Shown here one piece after another: positions 23,154-34,980 of a stretch of DNA of 64,000 nt (positions are counted from its first letter, which is position 1; each line of letters starts with the position of its first letter). This DNA comes from Solanum dulcamara (Eukaryota; Streptophyta; Magnoliopsida; Solanales; Solanaceae). A program made the translations under genes and the position numbers. The stretch is taken from the NCBI RefSeq assembly GCF_947179165.1, contig NC_077242.1, positions 30,110,097 through 30,174,096 on the forward strand, written 5' to 3'. Below the pieces are notes generated by a model. The model was not told where the DNA came from and did not search any database. It worked only from the letters and a program-made list of their open reading frames with translations.

Positions 23154-25358
23154 TGTAAAACCCCTAAAGTCAGAAAAGTTGGAACACAAAGGCAATCCTC
23201 AAAATTTTAACTGACTTCAGCCTTACGAGTCAATCTACGACCCATAAACAGTCCTACGACTCGTAGAAATGAGTCGTAGAGTGAAACATAGTAGTTGATC
23301 ATGACCAAACTCAAAGGAATATGTTACGATTCATGTTTATGGCTCGTAATGTTCTAGAAGATACGTAGACGCAACTCGTAGGAGGGTCCTAATGCTAAGT
23401 TTCAGAAGTCCCTCAAGCTCAAGTCCATAGCTTCACATGATAAGCCGTGGAAGTTGTTACGAGTCATAGGAATGACTCATTACAAAACTTCAGAGACTTG
23501 TGTAATTGCAGGTTTTGGGGACCTACAAGATGAATCCATATTACAACTCATTGACCCAAAAATGAATCGTAGAAATGACTCGATCCAAAACTTCAAAGAA
23601 TTAATTTTTCAAGCCTTTTTCCAAACCCTATAGGAGGAGTCATTTTGATGACTCATCATCCTTCCGACGACCCGTGCAAGGTCATTCATAGGGTCAAATT
23701 CCACATTTAATGAAGGGCATTTGTGTCATTACCCAAGTTATGTTCAATGAACCTAGACACTTTTATGGTAAATTTCAAATTTTATATTTATTCAAATCTT
23801 CAAATTCCCCCTTATTCAATTCATTCTCCCAAAATTCTCTAAGGCAAGAATAAAGTCTCTCAAGGTTTCTTCTTCAAGCTCAAGCTAGAGTTTTCAGATT
23901 TTTACAAAGTTTCTTCTTCAATTCATAGAGAATTCAATCAAAGTATGTGGGAATTGATTCATTCCTTTCACCCATGAAGTCCCAAAGTTTTCTCAAAGTT
24001 TCTTCCAATTTCAATTGAATTATGAACTCTAGTTTTGATGAAATGCATTGGGCTGATTTAATTCTGCTTTAGATATTACCAATGATTATTATATGCATAT
24101 TTTCATATTAATTTCATTATTTTAAGATTAATTATATTATGAATTCCCATGCATAAAGTTACTTTCAAGTTATGATTAAGAAATTTAAAGATGATTCTAT
24201 TAGTTGATCATGAGTTTAATGATTTTAAATGAAAGTTTCTCTTATTTAAAGTAAAGATTATGAAGTTATGATGATGATTAAATTTAAGATCAAAGATGTT
24301 ATTATGGTGTGATAAGTACAATTCTCACACAATTATTTTATAAGATGATAATAAGGATAATTTTCACGTAAGTTGTGGATTCTTATGACTCACTAAGTTA
24401 ATGAGATATTCCTAATATGTTGTAAGTATGGATAGATAGGAAGTTACTATTTTTCCCTAATATGTTATGATCAAGTTTTTATGAGTTTCCGTTGGGGTTC
24501 CGTTCGATAATGCAGTTAGATAACCAAGGAAATCCTAGTAGCAACCTAATGTCCCAAACTACGTTGCCCGCATACGATTGCCTTCATAGCATAGCTAGTG
24601 GATCCGCATGTAGCACAACTGAGTTGAGTTGAGTACCATGACGGAGTATACTCTGGAAAGGTAGCCTCCCCCTTCTCGATGAGTGTTCCATAGGAATTCA
24701 TGTAATATCTCGCATGGTCTTAGATGTTGGTTAAAGGTCTTATCCCACTCAAGTTTAAGTTAAGCAATTATTTGTAAGGTGAAGTTGTATGATATGCATT
24801 GACTATGAATTTCCTATTTTTTCAAATGCTTATAATCTCTATTTATTTAATGGTCATGCATCTTATGGCATATTGATTACATTCCTTTACTTATTCATGC
24901 ATACCTCACATACTTAGTACATTCAAATGTACTTACGCATATTTTGCCTATATTTTCTTATAATGTAGGGATGGACAATACTCGCGATTACCCTATCCAT
25001 GGCTAGAGTTGATTAGATATCAAGAGTTGGTGAGTCCTCATCTTATCGAGGGCAATGAATTTGATTCTTATTTCTATTACTTGACTTACATCTGTTGTTC
25101 GGGTGAGCTAGGTGCTTTTCCTTAACCCCCATCAAAGACTAGATTAGAGGCATATTTAGACCGCTTTTGATGTAGTCCATTTTTGGAGATCCAATGAATT
25201 GATTTCCCTTAGTCCCATTCCCTTGTGATAATTACTTCTGCTTATCTTTATTTTGTTCTTTACCTTATGTATGCGATGTATGCTAAGATCTCTTATGGTT
25301 GGGGCCCCTCGAATCCCAATCTCCATATCGTGACTATACCCTAGTCAAGGTTGTGACA
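23154..25358 (+). repeat. Last LTR of the tandem composite
   Basis: 2205 bp, TGTAAAACCCC...TTGTGACA. It contains the CTACGACTCGTAG words at about 23230-23420 and the same order of blocks as the two other LTRs. No primer site follows; instead the right TSD copy and the rest of the G1 LTR follow, which marks the end of the composite. Confidence 0.85.
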
Positions 25359-25363
25359 CCGGC
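25359..25363. repeat. Target-site duplication, right copy (CCGGC)
   Basis: Matches CCAGC at 6020-6024 with one transition. Confidence 0.7.
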
Positions 25364-26012
25364 AAGTAGTCCCCCAGTGCCAACAGAGGGGGTTATATTT
25401 GATTCCATGTCATATCTCGCATGGTCTTAAATATCAGTTATGGTCATCTTCCAACAAATGAATGTTTCAAATGTTATTTTCTCGATTGTTCATGCATGCA
25501 TTGCATTTATTCCATACTATGTTAATATTTTAATATTTCTTCAATAATAATGCATGCGTACATACTTAGTACATTCAAAGTAATAATGCATACTTTTTTG
25601 CCTACATGATATCACCATGTATGGACCAGCATTTCTCCATATTCACCTCCATGTGGCTAGATGATTTGTTAAGGGATATTCCTTCCTTGTGTAGTTTATG
25701 TATGTAAATACTTTTGATTACATTTCGTGGTAATTATTTCTATTTTGATTCAGGGTGATCAAGGTTCATGAGTTATCCCCCGCCAAGTCTTCTAATAAAG
25801 GTATGTTTGGACATAAATGTATGATGTTTGAAGTCGATGAAAACTCTTATTCTATGATGTTCTCCCTTAGTCTCTCTTCCCCTTTTTATTTTTGCTTATT
25901 AGTTATGTCATTGCTCATGTAAAGCTAACTAAATGCTAAGAGGCTTGGGTGAGGTAACTAGAGGTGTCTCATTCGTCGTGTCACGTCTAGGTCCTAGGCT
26001 TGGTTCATGACA
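25364..26012 (+). repeat. LTR of G1, right part
   Basis: Continuation of the LTR begun at 3974. Ends GGTTCATGACA. The TCTCGCATGGTCTTA block (about 25416) is shared with the composite's LTRs, so the two families are related. A damaged primer site (TGTATCAGATCTC, from about 26019) follows, so this LTR also acts as a 5' LTR for the body to its right. Confidence 0.8.
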
Positions 26013-26228
26013 AATAATGTATCAGATCTCAAGGCTATGAATGGTCCTTAGAGTCCAACATACAACTTCGAATAGGGTCTTGTTCATGGTTATGAAGCAT
26101 GGAACAACTATGAATAGGAGACTATGGGATGTTTAGGAAAGTTTTCCCTTCTTTCATGATTCATTTCATGCCCTAGAGTTGTCCGAAGAGTTTCTCTAAC
26201 TAAAGAATCTTTTTAATGCCTTCTATAT
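26013..26228 (+). other. Damaged primer site and leader, second G1 body
   Basis: The primer-site remnant at about 26018-26030 is followed by an untranslated leader equivalent to those at 8293 and 18241, although diverged. Nothing else is recognised. Confidence 0.6.
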
Positions 26229-27380
26229 CATGCCTCCAAGATGAATACCTCAACCTAGGGTAAGGGTTGAAGATGATGAAAAAAACTCCTCCGGTTCCCA
26301 AAGGTCCACATCATGAGAAAGGAATGACACATGCGGAATTTCGCAACATCATCACTTTTTTTGTTCAAGCCGTATCCAACCAAACTAACCAAGGCATTGT
26401 ACCTCCTCCTCCTCCTAAATTTCACACTCCATCTTCTAGGATTCGGTACTTCAAGAGGATAAATCTACCCGAGTTTTATGGTTCCAAAGTGAATGAGGAC
26501 CTTATGGAATTCATTGAGGAAGTTTATTGTATTGTGTCTATCATAGGAGTGCCTCCAAATGAGAAGGCCGAGCTAGTGGCCTATTAACTCAAAGGAGTGG
26601 CAAGGTTTTGGTATGAATAATGGGTTGGTGAGAGAGATAAAGATATGGGACCCATAGAATAGGAAGAGTTCAAGGGTGCCTTCCTAGACTACTTCTTTCC
26701 TTTGGAGCTAAGGGAGGCAAAGATCCAAGAGTTCATTAACTTTCACCATGGGAGCGTGAGTGCATGGGAGTATTCCCTCAATTTCACCAAATTTTCTATG
26801 TATGCCCCTTCCATGGTATTCGACCCAAGGTCAAGGATGAGCAAGTTCATTTCTGGCATTTCTAATTTAGTATCCACGAAGTGCAAGACGGCCATATTGG
26901 TCAAAGATATGGACATCTCTTGAATCATGACATATGTGTAACAAACTGAGGAAGAGAAGTTGAGGAAGAGGTCAAGAGGGTTTAAGAAGGCTAGAGTTAA
27001 TAGTGGAGGATTCAATCCTCTAAGGTCTGAATATGGTGGTAGTAGAAAGGGCCAAGGTGGATAATAATTTGTGGTGAAAGGTTCCCACTAATGCTCCTTC
27101 TCCAAGGTTTAACAAGGACAAGGGTGCTAATCCGATGGTTCCTAGAAGAATATTGGTATCCAAGATTTCCCTGCTTGCAAAAAGTATGGAAGGACTAAAA
27201 AAGGGAGTGCTTAGCCAGCTCTAGTGCATGCTTCAAGTGTGGTAAGATGGGTCACCAAGCTAGGAATTGTAGAGGTGGTGGTGGTAGGCCTCAAGGACAA
27301 ATTTCTCATGGTCAAAAATCTCAAGGAAGTGGCCAATGGATCAACCGCTTTTATGCCTTGCATGGGAGACAAGAGGTTGA
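26229..27380 (+). pseudogene. gag, second G1 body, interrupted at 27380
   Basis: Opens at about 26229 (MPPR then a stop). The 106-codon frame 26267-26587 starts out of the original frame and then holds the capsid region (RIRYFKRINLPEFYGSKVNE, GVPPNEKAELVAY). Frame 26702-26923 continues it (ELREAKIQEFINFHHGS). Stops at 26585, 26618, 26661 and 26921 break it. The zinc knuckle CFKCGKMGHQARNC at 27229-27270 is intact. The gene is cut after 27380 by a minus-strand LTR and resumes at 40285. Confidence 0.82.
27376..27380. repeat. Target-site duplication GTTGA, left copy
   Basis: An identical copy at 40280-40284 brackets the insertion 27381-40279. The G1 reading (AAGAGGTTGA...GGAAG) is continuous across it when compared with 360-375. 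Confidence 0.9.
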
Positions 27381-28679
27381 TGTCACGATCCGACCTAGGG
27401 CCTAGTCATAATATGGTGATCAAAACCCAAAAGGACTCTCACCAAGCCTCTTGTTTATATCATAAGCATACATCAGGTAAAGTAAAAGTGGAAACATCAT
27501 AAGAGATTCTAAACCATTAATAGAAAATGAAAAATATCATATAATAACATAGACTCAAAACCCTTGCCCAACTAGATGCCTATACTCATGAACATGAGCG
27601 GGGGATAAGACATGTACCTATCTCACCCTCAAAATTAAACTTAAATAAAGTCTTTAGAAACAAAAACCAACTTGATAACTACTCTCCGATAAATGAGGAC
27701 TCACCACCACTTCGCTGAATAGGAAAGCTTAGCTAGCCAATGGATGAATATGGTCCTTAACTTCAACCCCTACATTATAAGACAATATAGGCAAAAAATA
27801 TGCATTAGTATGTTGGAATGTACTATGTATAAGGGCATGACATGTAATGTAAATAATGGAATGCAATGGTCAGGTAAAGTACATGATAAGATAAGATGAG
27901 TAAAACATGAGAAAATCATTATGACCAAAGCATTTGAAAAGCATAATTTAGATCATGACATACATAAGAGATCACACATATGTGGGATAGGAACTATAAC
28001 TGACAATAAGACCATGTGAGCTATAATATGGAATCCCGAAGTTACCCCTACACCAGAAAAAAGAAGAATCTACTTGCCAATGTAGACTCTAGTCCGTTAG
28101 GCGGGTCATATATATGCTATATGTGGATCCACTAGCTAAGCTATAAGTCAACCTACGGTCGTAGTTTATGGAACATGGGCTGCTACCAAGGCTTTTGTAA
28201 GGGCCCTCACCTCCTATCCACTCGGTGCTAAGTCAAATCCCATGGAATACATACGTAGCAAAGTAATAATCGTTAACATATAATAGACATGATCATAGGT
28301 TTGAAATTCATAGAGTAACTAATTTCATAACATAATTGCAATGTGAATATTGTCCTTCCACATTAATAATAATTCATACATAATTCATAACATTAGGCCT
28401 TAAGTCACCACATATGGGGATAAGTCACCTTTTCCATAATTTGCTCGAAGAAAGCATAATTTGAAATATACTTGAAATCATGCGTGAATAGTCATTCTTG
28501 AAAGTAAGTTCATGTAATGAAGGAGTAATTCATGCTTAGTTAAGAGGTTAAATCATAAATGAAATGTAATTCCTGCACTTAAAAAAGAGTAGTTGAAAAT
28601 AAGTAAGGATCAACAAAACAACACAATAGGATTTTATCATATATGTCGTATTTGGGCAATGCGTTTTAAGGGAAACAGG

Positions 28680-29101
28680 GTGATGGCGCTATAGTGGCAC
28701 ACCGCGCAAAGGTTTAAACCACTAGTGTACTCTACAGGACCTATAGTGGTTCGTCGCACCAAGAGGAAAACTACAAAGACACATTCCTGAAGCGATAGTG
28801 GCGTGCCGCCCCAGCAAATTCCTAGATTTTTCATTGTTTTTCATGAGCTTTCATCCCTTATAATAAGACCCTAAGACCTAATTAATAATATATTGAATAT
28901 ATATGAAGAATACACAAATTCCAAGAAATTACCAATCAATTTATGCAAAATAGATTTGAATTCCCAAGATACATCATAGCTCATGCAATTAAAGTTGAAA
29001 TTAAGAAGATTGAAAGTTTTAATTGAAACTCATGGAAGATTTAAGAAATTCTTTGGGCTAAATGGGTGAAAGTTACCCATGGATGAATCCCACATACCTT
29101 G
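28680..29101 (-). repeat. Tandem duplication unit inside the minus-strand solo LTR (first copy, left part)
   Basis: This stretch and its continuation at 39223-39550 are repeated at about 39560-40260, giving a unit of roughly 700 bp. Shared text includes CTATAGTGG...CGCGC, TTTTTCATGAGCTTTC, AATTAAGAAGATT and the GAAGAAAACTTGAAGAAG block. Within the unit, short CTATAGTGG-containing words are themselves repeated three times (28688-28810). Confidence 0.75.
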
Positions 29102-31647
29102 TGTTACACCCCGTACTTTGGTACCTTGGAATGCTTCTTAAGCTTCTTAAGTTTCTGGGAGGCTCTTAAGTTTCTTAAAAGTCGTCATGTGAGTCAGATA
29201 ATCTATAACGCTATCAAACAACTCTAAGGAGGGGAGAATGAGATACGCCAATAATAAGGAACATTAGAAATAGGGTTATAAGAATCCGGAAAGAGTTGGA
29301 GGCCAAGTATTGGGTCTTAGGACTCGACTTACTCACGTACGCCACCAACTTGGATGTCTTACATAACTAAGCTACTTGAGTGCACGTCGATCTTAAGTAG
29401 CAATGTATACATAGGCTCTTAAAGTAAGATGAGATTACGAACCCACAAAAGAGAAATAAGGAGATGTAGCATCGACTTGGACCAAAGTAGGTGTGTCCCA
29501 TGCTGCCACATGGCGGGTTTGGATTAAATGTATAAATGAGGTGGCACCCAAGGGGGCTGCCACATATCACCCCTAGGGGTCTTCCCCATTTAACCTCTTA
29601 AGGACATGTATATACATGTGTATTAAGGCTGAATGTCTCACAAAACAGCCTTGAACTTAAAGGAAACGAAAAGGAAACCCTAAGAGGCTAAGAGAGACAG
29701 GCGACGACTTGGCCAAAGTGAAAGGTAAACCCTGATTTCTTTTTGTGAATTAATTATCTAGGGTATACCAAGATGATATGAAGGTTTTAATAATTTAAAT
29801 TTATGGTTTGGAGCAGCACAAAAGGGATAGCAAACATCCACAACGTTTCATTTGCAATTAAGGAACTTCCGAGGTGAGTTTTGGCAAGCTTTGGCCAATT
29901 TCGGGTAAGGTAACGGTTTTTATTTCAATTTGGAGTTTATAGTTTTGTTATGGAGTGTATTATACGTCTTATATATGGATTTAAGTATAAAAATTTCACA
30001 AGGATGCTTGACGTTAGAAACAAACTAAACTAAGGTTGTTATAGTTAAATCGAAGTCGAGTAGTATGTTGTGGTTGTTGTGCTGCACTTTCAGGTGGTTT
30101 GATTGTGTTTTTCAGGGATATAAAGTGTTCAAAAAGGGGTGTGGGAGCTTATATTTTCAGACAAATGATCCCCCGTTACATATGGTTAAAGGTTTTACGA
30201 AATAGAGATTAAAAACCCTCTTTTGGTATCGTAGGTTTGAGTGGGCTGTTTGGGACTTGCTTTGGGTAATGTTGCAGTGGTATGGTCGTGTATTGTCCGC
30301 TGATTAGTGTGGTTAATATGGATGCTAAGGTTATAATTTGGATAGGGCAAGTTATAGGGGAGATGTTGCCCGAATTCTGTTAACTTCTAACTAACTAATA
30401 GACTAGTCGAGAAAGGTGAATAAGAAATTGGTTCCTATGGGTATTTGGTGGTAGAATTCAAATCTGGAAAGTCGAAGGTCACTAAAATTAGAATTACTTT
30501 CATGTTAAATAGGTTCAAGAGACGATGAGGCGAACCTATTAAGAGTAATTCGTAAGAGGTATGTAAAGCTAACGTTTCTTTCTTTTGGCATATCTTCGGC
30601 ATAAGTGTATTAAGCTTATTCTATCTCTTGGAATATTTTAGCCACAAATATGTAAAGCTAATCTTCCTTTTTGGCATGGTTTTTATGAAGAAAGTATATG
30701 ACTTTTATATGATTCCAAGGAAGTTCCTATTCGTAGAGCCGCTAGGATGCCCAACTTCTTGATTTTCTAAAAGATATTTTGTTATTCCTTGATATGTGTA
30801 TATGATTCCCAAAAGTTCTATTTTGATATAACCCATAGTAACGTTTAAAAGGTACTTGATATGACTCTTGTCTTGATTTTTGAATGATAGCTCATTTTAA
30901 GTACCCTATCGAGTCTCAACTATGTTTTAAATTGTATCTACTTTCTCACTACTCCACTCGTGGATGTCTTAATGCTTCTTTCACTGAGCCCGGTCTAGGT
31001 TTGTTATCATGCGTATCTCTCTGCATTGTTTGTAGGTAAGACTTGTATATGGGATTTGTGGAGTTACGATGTGTCATATACACATATGATATGATATGAT
31101 CTGATATGACTACCTGATATGATATAATTTGTTATGGAGATATTTCCTACTCTGGATGTATGTTGTGATGTGGTGCCAATGACGGGGTGGTGACTATATT
31201 TTGTTCATCGAATCCCATAATTAGGTCGGATATGGCATATGTTTTTCTGTATGCACTATCTGTGTTTATGATAAACATTATGATATTTTGGATATTTCGC
31301 TCATTTTTGCAAATTCTGTTCTGGTAATGACATTACTTATTACAGTTTGTGCTTTACATATTCAGTATATTTTCCATACTGACCCCCCTTTATTCGGGGG
31401 GCTGCGTTACATGCCCGCAAATATAGATGCTTGGTTTGCTGATATGCTCATTTAGGATATCTACTCTATTGGTTGGCAGGGCTCCTTTGCCTGGAGCCCT
31501 ATTTTGGTACTAACTTTTATGTTGTACATTTGTACATGTTGGTTAAGGTTACGATGGGCCGCTGTCCCATCATATGACTAAACTATCATTCTGTAGAGGT
31601 CTTTAGACTTGTGATGTGGATTATGTATATATGTTTTGGACTTGTGT
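29102..31647 (+). repeat. 5' LTR of the LARD-like element, left part
   Basis: Starts TGTTACACCCCGTACTTTGG, identical over this start to 36456. A TATA-like TGTATATACATG at about 29607-29618 lies shortly after a CCCCTAGGGG block, and a purine-rich leader follows. The LTR is interrupted at 31647 by an inverted solo LTR and resumes at 34789. Confidence 0.9.
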
Positions 31648-34600
31648 TGTCACGACCCAACTCCGTAGGCCGTGACTGGTGCCCAATTAGGGCACCCATA
31701 CGTACCCTTATCCCCACTGAGTATGTTAGCTGAATAAAAAATAAGGAAATCAAAAGAGATCGCTAGAGAGCGCACGAAAATATATGTAGCATACAAAGGC
31801 CGTTAAGGTCATCACTAAATAGAAGCCCAAAACATATATACGTAACCCACACCACAAGTCTACAGACCTCTACAGAACGATAGCCTATCATATGATGGGA
31901 CAGGGACCCATCGTACCCTTAACTAATATGTACAAATGTACAACAAAAAACTAGTACCAAAATAGGGCCCCGGACAAGGAGCACTACCAACAACATGGTG
32001 GATGTCCTAGGCGAGCGGATCAGCAAATTGAGTGTCTGTACTTGTGGGCATGAAACACATCCCCCCGAAGAAACGGGGGTTAGTACGGCATATCTACTGA
32101 GTATGTAAAGCATGGACTACAACAAGTAAAGCCATTACTAGAATAGAAGGTGCAAAAGTGAGCTAAATATCCAGAATGTCAAAATGTTTTTCATAACCAC
32201 AGATAATGTATGCAGAAAAACATATTCCATATCCGGCCCCACTATGGGATGCGGTGAACAAAGGGTGTTCGCCACTCCATCACTGGCGCCACAATACAGC
32301 ATACATCCAGAGTAGGGAATATCTTTGTAATAGATTATATCATATCAGATGGTCATATCAGATCATATCATGTCATATGTGTACATGACACATCATAACT
32401 CCACAAATCCGATGTACAAGTTGTACCTGCTCCCTCACGTCGGGGGCACGGTGAACAATGTAGAGAAGTATGCAAGATAACAAAACCTGGCCTGGTCTCA
32501 GTGAAGGAAACATTGAGGCATCCACGAGTGGAGTAGTGAGAAACTATATGCAATTTAAACCATATTTGAGACTCGACGGAATAATCAAAATGAGCTTTTG
32601 TTCAAAATCGAGACAAAAGTCATATCAAGTAGCTTTTGAAAGTCACTATGGACTATATCACAATAGAACTTCTGAGAATCATATATATGTATCAAATCAT
32701 AACAAAATATCTTTTGGAAGTCAAGAAATTGGCCATCCTAGTGGCTTTAATAATAGAAACTTCTTTGGACTCATATGAAAGTCATATACTTGCTTCGTAA
32801 AAACCATGCCAAAAAGGGAGATTAGCTTTGTATACTTATGTCAAATCAAGCTAAGATAAGGAATAAGATTTACATACTTATGCCAAATACATGCTAAAAG
32901 AAAGTATAAGCCTTACATACGTATGCCAAAACATGCCAAAAGAAGAAAACTTAGCTTTACATACCTGTTACGGGTTATTTTTTATCCCATTTGTCTCGTC
33001 GTCCTTTAAGCCTAAGTAACATAAAATAAATACGAGGATTAACAACCTTGGATTTCCATAACCTTAGGATACACACAAGTATTTTTAGAACTCATCCCCT
33101 CGCTCTCCTTCTCGACTAGTTCCCTAACTAGTTAAAGAGTTAACGAAAATCGGGCAGCATTTCCCCTATAATATGCCCTATCCGAATTTCCAATTATACT
33201 CCTAATAGCAACAGCCAACAAAAAACAATAACCTGCAGCATATATATACAATTCACGTCAATCTTATACCACATAAACTCCAAATGACTCGCTCGAAACT
33301 ACGATACCAAAATAAGGTTTCTAGTTTCCATTTTGCAAAACATTTAACCGTACGAAGCGGGGGTGTCGTGTGGCTACAAACAGAAGCTCCCCCACATCTT
33401 TTAGGACACATTTAGGCAATGTAAAACACACAACACACCTGAAGACACACACCACAAGCACTTCAACTACAATTTAACTATAGCGACTCTAATTTGGTTT
33501 GTTTCGAACGTCGAGCATATTTATGGAATTTTCATATTTCCAGCCACTTAAACAACATATAATACACTTCATAACAACACCATAAACTCCAAATTGAAAG
33601 GAAAACCCTTACCTTAACCTAATCTTGTCAAACTCGCCAAAACTATCAAAACGTGAATTCTAGACAACCTACTGTTTTGTATTGTCGCTTAGTTTCGAAG
33701 GGGTAATTGAGGGAAAGAATATTTGTTTCCTCAATTAAATTTATAGACATGTGTATTAGGGTCGCATAAAATTTCAAATCAACCCTACAGAAAATCTATA
33801 CCAAGAGATATGCCCAAAATACCAACAGCAGCCTGTGTAGGATTTCCAAAACGAAATCTGGGCAGCACCTCACCTATACTTCATCATCCTTTTTAGAGAA
33901 TATAAAAGCAAAAATGGGTTTTATAGTATAAATAAAACTTATATACCTATGAAATATCTTTCCAAAACATCTTGAATCACTCAAAACGAAGCTTTACACA
34001 AGGAGTTATACTATTATTACTAACAATAGTCTCATTCCAAAAACGGGTTTGTTGACAAGAACGAGAACCTCCTTGAAACCCCAACTATATATTTTATGTT
34101 GTTAAACAACATTTCTTAACCGAATAATACCTTCAATAATTAATTCACGGAATGAAATCGGAGGGCTTACCTTGCTTAACTAAATCTGTAGCTCTCTCTC
34201 CATGTTCTCCAAGTTTTTCTCCAATTTTTTTTTAAGTGTAAAGATGCTGAAAAGTGACTTGATCCAGCAATACACATGTATATATATGTTTCATTAAGTG
34301 GGTATACGTGGAATCCCCTAGGGGTGACACATGTCATCCCCCTAGGGCGCCACCTCAATCATGCATCACCAGCTTGACCCTAAGTAGGTGCATCACCTAC
34401 TTTCTTCGAGTAGCCGCGTCGTTTCCTTATTTCTCTTTCATGAGCTCGTAATCTCGTCTTACTTCAATAGCCTATATATTTCTTGCTACTTAAGCTCGAT
34501 GTATACTCAAGTAGCTTAGTATGTAAAATGTCCCAAGTAATAGCTTTCATAAGTAAGTCAAGTCCTACGACTCACTACTTGACCTCCAACTTCTTCCGGT

Positions 34601-34783
34601 TTCTTATGACCCTATTTCCAATCTTCTCTATTATGTAGTATATCCTTCTCCTTTTCTTAGGATTATTTGATAGTGTTATAGATTATCTGACTCACATGAC
34701 GACTTCTAAGAAACTTAAGAGCCTTCCCAGAAACTTAAAAAGCTTAAGAAGCGTTCCGAGATACAAGAGTATGGGGTGTAACA
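31648..34783 (-). mobile_element. Inverted solo LTR (3136 bp) inside the LARD 5' LTR, TSD TGTGT
   Basis: On the minus strand it starts TGTTACACCCCATACTC (34783) and ends GGGTCGTGACA (31648). The TSD TGTGT is perfect (31643-31647 and 34784-34788). It belongs to the same LTR family as its host, in opposite orientation, so the host LTR now contains a long inverted repeat of its own sequence. The U3 part includes TGACACATGTCA (34325-34336) close to a TATA run (about 34273-34288). ORFs such as 32206-32388 and 32470-32778 lie in it and are not conserved genes. Confidence 0.92.
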
Positions 34784-34788
34784 TGTGT

Positions 34789-34960
34789 TCAGTGACGGCC
34801 TTAATAGCCTTCGTATGCTACCTCTATTTTCTTGCACTCTCTAACGATCTCTTTTGATTTCCTCATTTGTTTATTCTTCTAACATACTCAGTGGGTCTAA
34901 GGGTATGTATGGGTGCCCAAATTGGGGACCAGTCACGACCCACAGAGTTGTGTCATGACA
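34789..34960 (+). repeat. 5' LTR of the LARD-like element, right end
   Basis: Matches the last part of the 3' LTR (39046-39217), including CGGCCTTAAT-GCCTTCGTATGC and the TGACA end. This proves that the 5' LTR was whole before the inverted insertion. Confidence 0.9.
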
Positions 34961-34980
34961 AAAGTGGTATTAGAGCAGTT
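34961..34980 (+). other. Primer binding site of the LARD-like element
   Basis: TGGTATTAGAGCAG at 34965-34978 is the initiator Met-tRNA type primer site with one transition. It lies four bases after the LTR end. Confidence 0.85.

Larger units (their letters stand above)
6025..25358 (+). mobile_element. Tandem gypsy composite: LTR-body-LTR-body-LTR
   Basis: Three LTRs of one family (6025-8277, 16162-18224, 23154-25358) alternate with two gag-pol bodies. Each body is about 4.9 kb once the solo LTR in the first is discounted. Every LTR starts TGTAA and ends TGACA or GACA, and a primer site follows the first two. The flanks carry a 5-bp duplication with one mismatch, so the whole array occupies one insertion site inside the G1 LTR. 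Unequal crossing-over between the LTRs of sister or allelic copies would give exactly this structure. Confidence 0.8.

Noticed and set aside
32470..32778. 102-codon frame in the inverted solo LTR
   Set aside because: The equivalent stretch in related LTRs (for example 14214-14408 on the other strand) is broken; LTR sequence without a known protein.
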